Part shown: one piece after another, positions 56,642-64,000 of the stretch
Layout: each line of letters opens with the position of its first letter
Position numbering within the stretch: position 1 is the first letter of the stretch
From: an uncultured Oscillospiraceae bacterium
GTDB lineage: Bacteria; Bacillota; Clostridia; Oscillospirales; Ruminococcaceae
DNA length: 64,000 nucleotides
Direction: 5' to 3'
Assembly: GCA_904384225.1 (NCBI GenBank)
Contig: CAJFJV010000001.1
Coordinates: 62,001 to 126,000 of the forward strand
The notes under the pieces: model-generated
Told to the model about the DNA's origin: nothing
Seen by the model: only the letters and a program-made list of their open reading frames with translations
The model's database searches: none
Translations under genes and position numbers: made by a program

Positions 56642-57904
56642 TTATTCGTACAGCGGATATTTTGCACAGAGTGCGCTTACCGCCGCGCGGACTTCGTCGG
56701 CGGTATTTTCGTAGTCAACCGCCGTTTTATAGATACAATCCGCAATGACTTCCATATCCTCTTCCTTAAGCCCGCGGCTTGTCACCGCAGGTGTGCCGAT
56801 GCGGATGCCGCTTGTGATAAACGGGCTCTGCGGGTCGTTGGGGACAGCGTTTTTGTTTACGGTGATATAGACGGTATCCAAACGCTTTTCCAGTTCTTTG
56901 CCGGTGACGTTCATATTCTGTAAATCGACCAGCATCAAATGGTTGTCCGTACCGCCGGAGATCAAGTTGAAGCCTTTTTCTGTAAGCGCCTTTGCAAGCG
57001 CGCGCGCATTCAGCACCACCTGATGCTGGTACGCCTTAAAGCTGTCGGAAAGCGCCTCGCCAAGACACACCGCTTTTGCCGCGATTACATGCATCAGCGG
57101 GCCGCCCTGCGTTCCTGGGAAGATAGCCTTGTCAATCTGTTTCCCAAGCGCCTCTTTGCACAAAATCATGCCGCCGCGCGGGCCGCGAAGCGTCTTGTGC
57201 GTCGTAGTGGTAACCACGTCTGCGTACGGAACCGGGGACTCATGCTCGCCTGCCGCGACAAGGCCTGCGATATGCGCCATATCCACCATAAAATATGCGC
57301 CGACCTCTTTGGCGATCTCACTGATCTTTTGAAAATCGATTGCCCGCGGATAAGCGCTGGCGCCGGCTACAATCAGCTTCGGCTTCTTTTCCTCTGCAAG
57401 CGTGCGCAGCGCGTCGTAATCGATGCGCCCGGTCTTTTCATCCACACCGTACGGAACGAAGTTATAATACTTGCCGCTCATATTGACCGGGGAACCGTGC
57501 GTCAGATGGCCGCCGTCGGCAAGGCTCATTCCCAAGACGGTATCCCCCGGCTGCAAAAGCGCAAAATAAACGGCAAGGTTTGCCTGTGCGCCGGAATGCG
57601 GCTGTACATTGACGTGCTCTGCACCAAACAGCTCTTTTGCACGCGCGATGGCGATATTCTCCACGACGTCGACGCATTCACAGCCGCCGTAATAGCGCTT
57701 TCCGGAATATCCCTCTGCATATTTGTTGGTGAGAACAGAACCCATCGCCGCCATTACGGCCGGGGAAACAATATTTTCACTTGCTATCAGTTCCAAATTG
57801 CGGCGCTGGCGTGCAAGTTCCGCGCCCATTGCGTCGGCCACTTCTTTATCGTAACCCGCAACGAACCCGATGGTATCCATAAGATCTGCGTACATCTGAT
57901 CCAA
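56642..57904 (-). CDS. glyA: Serine hydroxymethyltransferase
   Basis: '[43 protein letters not shown]', '[19 protein letters not shown]'. Confidence 0.97.
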   Translation of the reverse strand: MDQMYADLMDTIGFVAGYDKEVADAMGAELARQRRNLELIASENIVSPAVMAAMGSVLTNKYAEGYSGKRYYGGCECVDVVENIAIARAKELFGAEHVNVQPHSGAQANLAVYFALLQPGDTVLGMSLADGGHLTHGSPVNMSGKYYNFVPYGVDEKTGRIDYDALRTLAEEKKPKLIVAGASAYPRAIDFQKISEIAKEVGAYFMVDMAHIAGLVAAGEHESPVPYADVVTTTTHKTLRGPRGGMILCKEALGKQIDKAIFPGTQGGPLMHVIAAKAVCLGEALSDSFKAYQHQVVLNARALAKALTEKGFNLISGGTDNHLMLVDLQNMNVTGKELEKRLDTVYITVNKNAVPNDPQSPFITSGIRIGTPAVTSRGLKEEDMEVIADCIYKTAVDYENTADEVRAAVSALCAKYPLYE

Positions 57905-58099
57905 CTCCTTTTCTGCTTTGTCGAAAACAAGCTTTCTCCTTGATTTTTCGAACAGGACGGTTTTTATTATACCGGAATCTTTTCCATTTTACAAGGGGAA
58001 AGCGCTAAAATCCCCGCGCTCTCGGAGTGTGCCTCTCTCCGATAAAAGGACGGCCAAAGGCCGTGCGCCTGCAAAAAGCGCCGCTTTTCGCAGCCCGCC

Positions 58100-59380
58100 T
58101 TACCGAACGGCGGAAAGTGCCCTTTTGCCGATATCCTTTCTGTAGTGCATCGCCTCAAACGAAATGCCCTCTGCCGCCTCGTAAGCGCGCCCCAGAGCCT
58201 GCATCAGATCTTTTCCTGTTGCCGAAACGCCTAAGACCCTGCCGCCCGCCGTAACGAATTTCCCGTCCACGCGTTTGGTGCCGGAATGATAGATCACAGC
58301 CTTATCGCACTGACCGTTTTCATCAAGGCCTGTAATCTCTTTTCCGGATTCATATTTGACCGGATAGCCGCCGGAGGCCAGCATTACGCATGCTGCCGAC
58401 CGGGCAGAAAAGCTGAACGCCACATCCGCGAGCCGTTCGTCGCGGCAGGCCTCGAAAATCTCAAGTAAGTCACCCTGTAAAAGCGGCAGCACGACCTGTG
58501 TTTCCGGGTCGCCGAAGCGGCAATTGTACTCAATCACTTTCGGCCCATTCGGCGTCAGCATCAGCCCAAAATAGATCACGCCCTTAAACGGCCGGCCTTC
58601 TGCGTTCATCGCGTTCATCGTAGGGATAAAAATTTCGTCCATGCACTGTTTGGCTATTTTCTCCGTATAAAACGGGTTCGGTGCAACCGTACCCATGCCG
58701 CCGGTATTCAGGCCCTGATCGCCGTCAAGCGCACGCTTGTGATCCATCGACGAAATCATCGGCACAAGCGTGTGGGAATCTGTAAACGACAGTACGGAAA
58801 CCTCCGGCCCGGTTAGGAATTCCTCTATCACAATCCGGTTGCCGCTCTGGCCGAAAATTTTGTCCTCCATAATGGAGTGGATCCCATCCCTTGCCGCATC
58901 AAAATCCTCCGCAATGATCACGCCTTTCCCAAGCGCCAGACCGTCCGCCTTGATAACCGTCGGATAGCTGTTCTGCGCTTTTACATATTCAAGCGCCTTC
59001 TGCGGGTCGTCGAACGTCTCGTACGCGGCGGTCGGGATCCCGTATTTTTTCATAAGCCCTTTTGAGAAGACCTTGCTCCCCTCCAAGGCTGCAGCCGCTT
59101 TTGACGGGCCGAAGCAGCGGATGCCTTTCTCCTCCATTGCATCCACCATGCCGAGCACCAGCGGATCGTCCGGCGCCACAACACAGAAATCAATCCCGTT
59201 TTCGACGGCGTATTCTACCATCGCGTCAATATCGGTCGCCTTGATGGGGACGCAGACAGCATCCGCCGCAATGCCGCCGTTTCCCGGTGCAGCATAAAGC
59301 TCCGGTTTTTTCTTGCTCTCCTTCAGCTTTTTAATAATCGCATGTTCGCGGCCGCCGCCGCCCACAACTAAAACTTTCAT
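58100..59380 (-). CDS. purD: Phosphoribosylamine-glycine ligase
   Basis: MKVLVVGGGGREHAIIKKLKESKK, 'GPEVSVLSFTDSHTLVPM', 'DHKRALDGDQGLNTGGMGT'. Confidence 0.97.
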   Translation of the reverse strand: MKVLVVGGGGREHAIIKKLKESKKKPELYAAPGNGGIAADAVCVPIKATDIDAMVEYAVENGIDFCVVAPDDPLVLGMVDAMEEKGIRCFGPSKAAAALEGSKVFSKGLMKKYGIPTAAYETFDDPQKALEYVKAQNSYPTVIKADGLALGKGVIIAEDFDAARDGIHSIMEDKIFGQSGNRIVIEEFLTGPEVSVLSFTDSHTLVPMISSMDHKRALDGDQGLNTGGMGTVAPNPFYTEKIAKQCMDEIFIPTMNAMNAEGRPFKGVIYFGLMLTPNGPKVIEYNCRFGDPETQVVLPLLQGDLLEIFEACRDERLADVAFSFSARSAACVMLASGGYPVKYESGKEITGLDENGQCDKAVIYHSGTKRVDGKFVTAGGRVLGVSATGKDLMQALGRAYEAAEGISFEAMHYRKDIGKRALSAVR

Positions 59381-59913
59381 CTGAAACCTCCCATCGGCAC
59401 CTGCGCTTTCCCATCAAGCGCGGCGCGGTATGCCGAAATCGAAAACGCAATCAGCGCACAAATTGCCGAACCGGTCATAACATCGCCCGTTTTCGCCGCC
59501 AGCCCGGACACCGCGCTGTAAGACGCGGTCATATACGCTCCGTACTGCGCGTATATCGTAGTCTCCACCATGGAAAATACATTGAACAGCACACCGGACA
59601 GGAACAGCAGGATCGCCTCAGTCACCACAAAGGCCGTGCCCTTTCCCTTTGTCCACACAGGCTTATTCCCTGAAGAAATCAGAAGAATGCAGAAAACAAG
59701 CTGTGTAATAAACAGTACGAGATTCGCCAAAACCGGAGAAAGCGGAACGACAAAATAGCTTACAAGCTCTGCCGGATAATCGAGCAGCTCCTTATACTGC
59801 CGCTGCAATACAATGGCGGCAATGTATAAAACAAACGCCAGTCCGGACAGAACAATGGCGCAGACCGCCAGAATGCGTGCGCTCTTGGGCGCCGCAGTAC
59901 GGGTCATGCACAA
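59377..59913 (-). CDS. Uncharacterised 4-TM membrane protein inside the purine operon
   Basis: 178 aa, multiple hydrophobic helices, 4-bp ATGA overlap with purD. Confidence 0.7.
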   Translation of the reverse strand: MCMTRTAAPKSARILAVCAIVLSGLAFVLYIAAIVLQRQYKELLDYPAELVSYFVVPLSPVLANLVLFITQLVFCILLISSGNKPVWTKGKGTAFVVTEAILLFLSGVLFNVFSMVETTIYAQYGAYMTASYSAVSGLAAKTGDVMTGSAICALIAFSISAYRAALDGKAQVPMGGFR

Positions 59914-59927
59914 TTCCTCCTCTTATA

Positions 59928-61103
59928 TCAGTGATGGAACAGGCGAATCCCTGTAAACGCCATTGCAATGTCGTACTTGTTGCAGGTCTCAATCACATGG
60001 TCGTCACGGATTGATCCGCCCGGCTGTGCAATATAGCAGACGCCGCTTCTATGCGCGCGCTCAATATTGTCGCCAAACGGGAAAAAGGCATCGGAGCCCA
60101 GCGCAACGCCGGTCAGTTTATCAAGCCAAGCCCGTTTTTCCTCGCGGGTGAGCGGTGCGGGCTGCTCAGTGAAGGTAGCCTGCCACACGTCATCGCCGAT
60201 CACGTCTTCATAGTCCTCACTGATATAGACGTCAATGGCATTATCGCGGTCTGCGCGCCGGATCCCCTCTTTAAACGGCAGATTCAGCACCTTTTCGTGC
60301 TGGCGCAGCCACCAGATATCTGCCTTATTTCCGGCAAGGCGGGTGCAGTGGATTCTCGACTGCTGCCCCGCACCGATACCGATCGCCTGCCCGTCTTTTA
60401 CATAGCAGACGGAGTTTGACTGCGTATATTTTAATGCAATCAGCGAGATGATGAGATCCCGTTTGGCGTCGGCCGGAATCTCCTTATTGGCCGTAATCAC
60501 ATTGGAAAGAAGCGTTTCGTCGATTTTCAGCTCGTTCCTTCCCTGCTCAAAAGTAATGCCGTAAACATCCTTATGCTCAATCGGCGCCGGATTGTAGGAG
60601 GGATCGATTTTAATGATGTTATAGCTGCCTTTGCGCTTCGATTTTAAAATGGCAAGCGCCTCCTCCGTATAATCCGGCGCAATAACGCCGTCGGATACCT
60701 CGCGCGCAATCAGCTTTGCAGTTGGGACGTCACAGCAGTCGGAAAGCGCAATAAAGTCCCCGTAAGACGACATGCGGTCTGCGCCGCGCGCCCTCGCATA
60801 AGCGCAGGCAAGCGGGGAAAGCTCTGCATCGTCCACAAAATAAATCCTGCGCAGCACGTCTGAGAGCGGGAGGCCGACCGCCGCGCCCGCCGGGCTTACA
60901 TGCTTAAACGACGCAGCAGCAGGAAGGCCCGTCGCTTCTTTCAGCTCTTTCACAAGCTGCCAGCTGTTGAAGGCGTCCAAAAAGTTGATATACCCCGGCC
61001 GTCCGGACAGGACTTCTATCGGCAGTTCGGCGCCATCCTTCATAAAAATACGGGAAGGCTTTTGATTTGGGTTGCAGCCATATTTCAAAGCAAGCTCTTT
61101 CAT
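59928..61103 (-). CDS. purH: Stand-alone AICAR formyltransferase (PurH C-terminal domain type)
   Basis: 'LKYGCNPNQKPSRIF', 'AASFKHVSPAGAAVGLPL', 'LALKYTQSNSVCYVKDGQAIGIGAGQQSRIHCTRLAG' with no IMPCH domain. Confidence 0.93.
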   Translation of the reverse strand: MKELALKYGCNPNQKPSRIFMKDGAELPIEVLSGRPGYINFLDAFNSWQLVKELKEATGLPAAASFKHVSPAGAAVGLPLSDVLRRIYFVDDAELSPLACAYARARGADRMSSYGDFIALSDCCDVPTAKLIAREVSDGVIAPDYTEEALAILKSKRKGSYNIIKIDPSYNPAPIEHKDVYGITFEQGRNELKIDETLLSNVITANKEIPADAKRDLIISLIALKYTQSNSVCYVKDGQAIGIGAGQQSRIHCTRLAGNKADIWWLRQHEKVLNLPFKEGIRRADRDNAIDVYISEDYEDVIGDDVWQATFTEQPAPLTREEKRAWLDKLTGVALGSDAFFPFGDNIERAHRSGVCYIAQPGGSIRDDHVIETCNKYDIAMAFTGIRLFHH

Positions 61104-61120
61104 AGAAAAATCTTCTCCTT

Positions 61121-61837
61121 TTACTTGTTTTTATTCAGGATCCGGGTTTCCGCTGCCCCTGTGTGAAGATCGACAAAACGGGTGAACAGGCTGACCTTGT
61201 TATCGGCGTTCAACGCATCCCACAGCATTGCGGTAAACGCATCCAGATCGTTCCCGATCTCAACCTTTTCCGGCTCCCCCTCAAAGCTTGGGATCGGACT
61301 GCCGTCACACCGGTAGGTATGGATAAAGCGGCCCTCGCCCGCAACCGGCTGTGCATATTCGTAAAAGAAACGCAAAACGGCGTCGCCGTTGCCGTCATCG
61401 CTTTTTAAGATGGACAGCTTGTAAGAGAAATCCTGATCCGCAAAGGTGACGATACCGGAAATGCGCGGCGTGTAATTCGGCGGATCCGGCTCGAAAGTAC
61501 GGGTACGCAGTGCATCCTCAAAGCCCTTTCCGGATTGGATGAAATCGTAAATGGTATCTGTCTGGTCGCCGTTTGTCACAATCAGCGCATTTCCAAGCGC
61601 ACGCACCGGGGAATAGATGATTAAGGACGGATCGACAAGCTTCGACTCGTCATATGCCCGGGTGCGGATGCCGTTGTCTTCGTTCTCTTCAAAAATGCGG
61701 TTTCTCGAATTTTCACTTCTGCCCATGATAAAGTATGCGACAGCAGCATGCCTGCCGTCGGCAGTTTTGCCGATGATAATGCCGCGCCCCGGGTACGTAT
61801 TTTCACGGAGCGCACGTGGTAAATCAATGCGCATCAT
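61121..61837 (-). CDS. purO: IMP cyclohydrolase, PurO-like family
   Basis: 'LRENTYPGRGIIIGKTADGRHAAVAYFIMGRSENSRNRIF' pattern of the IMP_cyclohyd family; adjacent to stand-alone AICARFT. Confidence 0.85.
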   Translation of the reverse strand: MMRIDLPRALRENTYPGRGIIIGKTADGRHAAVAYFIMGRSENSRNRIFEENEDNGIRTRAYDESKLVDPSLIIYSPVRALGNALIVTNGDQTDTIYDFIQSGKGFEDALRTRTFEPDPPNYTPRISGIVTFADQDFSYKLSILKSDDGNGDAVLRFFYEYAQPVAGEGRFIHTYRCDGSPIPSFEGEPEKVEIGNDLDAFTAMLWDALNADNKVSLFTRFVDLHTGAAETRILNKNK

Positions 61838-61980
61838 GATTCCTCCTTGTTCTCTCAGCCGATCCGCCGGCTGGCCGGTAAAGCAGGCCCTCTTATATTG
61901 CCCTGCGCCCTGCGGTAAAACCGCTGCAAAGCAAAGCAGGCCTTCTGATTTAAACGCCTTTCGCTGCCCTTTTTGCAGCG

Positions 61981-62607
61981 TCAGGGTTCCACAATGGCAA
62001 TCCCATTTTGGATTTTAATCTTATCTTCACAAAAAAGCGAAACAGCTTTAGGAAGTATTTTCCATTCCGCTTCTTCCATCACGCGCTTTTGCAGGCTTTC
62101 CGGCGTATCTCCGTTTTGGACGTCGACGGCCTTTTGCAGGATAATCGCACCGCCGTCGCAGACCTCATTCACAAAATGGACGGTCGCCCCCGTTACCTTG
62201 ACGCCGCTTTTTAAAACCGCCTCATGGACATGCAGCCCATAAAACCCCTTCCCGCAAAAGCTCGGTATCAGCGCCGGATGTACGTTCATCATACGGTACG
62301 GAAATGCATCAGACACCATACGGTCGACGATCGTCATAAATCCTGCATATACCACAAGATCGGCCTCTTCTTCCCGAAGGGCGGCCAAAAGGTCGACAGA
62401 AAACGCCTTGGAATCCGGATACTGCTTCCTTTCGATCACACGCGTCTTGATGCCGGCTTTTTCCGCGCGGGTCAGTGCATATACGCCGGGCTTCGACGCA
62501 ATCACACAGGTAATTTTCCCATTTTTTATGCCGCCCTGCTTTTGTGCGTCAATAAGCGCTTGCAGGTTTGTCCCGCCGCCCGAAACCAGCACTACAATTT
62601 TTTTCAT
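61981..62607 (-). CDS. purN: Phosphoribosylglycinamide formyltransferase
   Basis: MKKIVVLVSGGGTNLQALIDAQ, 'MNVHPALIPSFCGKGFYGLHVHEAVLKSGVKVTGATVHFV'. Confidence 0.96.
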   Translation of the reverse strand: MKKIVVLVSGGGTNLQALIDAQKQGGIKNGKITCVIASKPGVYALTRAEKAGIKTRVIERKQYPDSKAFSVDLLAALREEEADLVVYAGFMTIVDRMVSDAFPYRMMNVHPALIPSFCGKGFYGLHVHEAVLKSGVKVTGATVHFVNEVCDGGAIILQKAVDVQNGDTPESLQKRVMEEAEWKILPKAVSLFCEDKIKIQNGIAIVEP

Positions 62608-62623
62608 TCCACTTTCTCCTGCC

Positions 62624-63658
62624 TTAAACGATCACGACGCCCTCGTCGCCTGTGGTAACTTCACCCAGTACGAACGCACGCTCTCCTGCGGAATTGAGCG
62701 CTCTGACTGCCGCATCCGCCGTCTCTTTTGAAACTGCCATGCACATCCCCACGCCCATATTGAAGGTATTGAACATATCGCGCTGCGGAATATTGCCGGT
62801 TTTTTGAATCAAATCAAAAATCGGAAGGACAGGGACTGCCGCACGTTCGACTTTTGCCGTACAGCCCGGTCTCATCATACGCGGAATGTTTTCGTAAAAG
62901 CCGCCGCCTGTGATGTGCGAAACCGCTTTGACGTCCGCAGCGGCAATTGCAGCAAGCGCGGGCTTGACATAAAGGCGGGTCGGCGTCAGCAGTGCTTCAC
63001 CCAAGGTTTGGCCCAGTTCTTCACAGTAAATTTCAAGCTTTTCCCTTGTCAAGCCGAACACCTTGCGCACCAGGGAAAAACCGTTTGAATGGATGCCGGA
63101 AGAGGCAATGCCGATCAGCACATCGCCCGGCTCCATGCGGGAGCCGTCGATAATCTTTTCTTCGTCCACCATTCCGACGGTAAAGCCCGCAAGATCATAC
63201 TCATCGTCCGGCATAACGCCCGGATGCTCCGCAGTCTCGCCGCCGATCAGCGCGCACCCGGACTGCACACAGCCCTCTGCAACGCCCTTGACAATCGACG
63301 CAATTTTTTCCGGGACGTTTTTGCCGCAGGCGATGTAGTCGAGGAAAAACAACGGCTTTGCGCCGCAGCAAACCACGTCGTTTACGCACATGGCAACACA
63401 GTCAATCCCGATGGTATCATGCTTGTCCATCAGCATAGCGGCCACAAGCTTTGTGCCGACACCGTCCGTGCCGGAGACCAGCACCGGTTTTTTCATACCG
63501 GAAAAATCCGGTGCGAAAAGGCCGCCGAAACCGCCGATTCCCGAAACGACACCCGGGATCGCCGTTTTCTTCACATGCTCCTTCATCAGCTCAACGGCCT
63601 TATAGCCGGCGGTTACGTCGACTCCGGCCGCTTTATAGCTCTCGCTGAAACTTTTCAT
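62624..63658 (-). CDS. purM: Phosphoribosylformylglycinamidine cyclo-ligase
   Basis: '[25 protein letters not shown]', '[33 protein letters not shown]', '[11 protein letters not shown]'. Confidence 0.97.
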   Translation of the reverse strand: MKSFSESYKAAGVDVTAGYKAVELMKEHVKKTAIPGVVSGIGGFGGLFAPDFSGMKKPVLVSGTDGVGTKLVAAMLMDKHDTIGIDCVAMCVNDVVCCGAKPLFFLDYIACGKNVPEKIASIVKGVAEGCVQSGCALIGGETAEHPGVMPDDEYDLAGFTVGMVDEEKIIDGSRMEPGDVLIGIASSGIHSNGFSLVRKVFGLTREKLEIYCEELGQTLGEALLTPTRLYVKPALAAIAAADVKAVSHITGGGFYENIPRMMRPGCTAKVERAAVPVLPIFDLIQKTGNIPQRDMFNTFNMGVGMCMAVSKETADAAVRALNSAGERAFVLGEVTTGDEGVVIV

Positions 63659-63711
63659 TTTATCCTATTTCCTTTCGTCGGCGAAATTGTTCTTCTACGC
63701 TGCGAACGCCT

Positions 63712-64000
63712 TTACTCCCTGCCGTCCCAGCAGTACGTGCAGACATTTTCCGGATCTATCCCGATGGCTTCCAGCATTCCCTCCAAAGACTGGTAACGGA
63801 GCGAAGTGAACCTGAGCTCCTTGCAGATCAGGTCGACCATCTGGGAATATTTATCAGTGGTATAGCTGGTGTACGGCGCAAGCACGGACGGATCGTCCGT
63901 CCCCTCGATTTTCTGGATCATCCGGCGGGCAATCAAATCCATATCGCTGGTCGAACGGGAAAAATTCAAGTATTTGCATCCGAACAGGATCGGCGGGCAC
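63712..64000 (-). CDS. purF: Amidophosphoribosyltransferase-like protein, C-terminal end, cut by window edge
   Basis: Frame continues upstream to the window end as PPILFGCKYLNFSRSTSDMDLIARRMIQKIEG...TSLRYQSLEGMLEAIGIDPENVCTYCWDGRE, typical PurF C-terminus. Confidence 0.8.
   Translation of the reverse strand, partial: CPPILFGCKYLNFSRSTSDMDLIARRMIQKIEGTDDPSVLAPYTSYTTDKYSQMVDLICKELRFTSLRYQSLEGMLEAIGIDPENVCTYCWDGRE

Noticed and set aside
56939-57943. 334-aa plus-strand ORF
   Set aside because: Antisense to glyA; no domain or plausible start context.
1-64000. CRISPR arrays, tRNA or rRNA genes, transposons, prophage
   Set aside because: No repeat-spacer arrays, no cloverleaf or rRNA-like segments and no transposase/integrase/phage structural ORFs were recognised in the sequence or ORF track.

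Overview
This 64 kb window looks like chromosomal core sequence from a moderately GC-rich, spore-forming Clostridia-type Firmicute (gpr, spoIIP, HrcA/CIRCE-type site, SipW-type signal peptidase). Most genes lie on the minus strand. I saw no rRNA, tRNA, CRISPR array, prophage or transposase. Main blocks: ychF; a SipW/TasA-like exported-protein operon; a G5/3D-domain wall protein; gpr-spoIIP beside rpsT; feoAB; an uninterrupted aromatic amino-acid operon (pheA-aroB-aroC-aroE/aroK fusion-aroQ-aroF-aroA-tyrA); MATE; htpG with a CIRCE operator; two ABC-F ATPases; an rlmA-like gene; a putative H2-sensing module (2Fe-2S protein, PAS-containing [FeFe]-hydrogenase, SpoIIE-type phosphatase); coaX plus an ECF S component; msrA, metY, argS, murI, ddl; pth-mfd; manA-glk; rarA; glyA; and a purine operon with a stand-alone AICAR formyltransferase, a PurO-type IMP cyclohydrolase and an uncharacterised membrane protein. 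The main observations beyond routine annotation are: (1) an in-frame amber TAG just after the signal peptide of the TasA-like gene, leaving a 1 kb frame otherwise open; (2) a WalR-consensus site upstream of the G5/3D wall gene; (3) a perfect 13+5+13 bp palindrome abutting the -10 of a sortase-type surface protein gene; (4) a CIRCE element in front of htpG; (5) a decaying patch at 23.5-24.4 kb with a frameshifted gene and a C39-like peptidase remnant carrying two in-frame TGA codons; (6) the putative H2-sensing operon. No clearly new multi-gene system is proven here. Product calls rest on reading the translated sequences and remembered family motifs; no database search was run.
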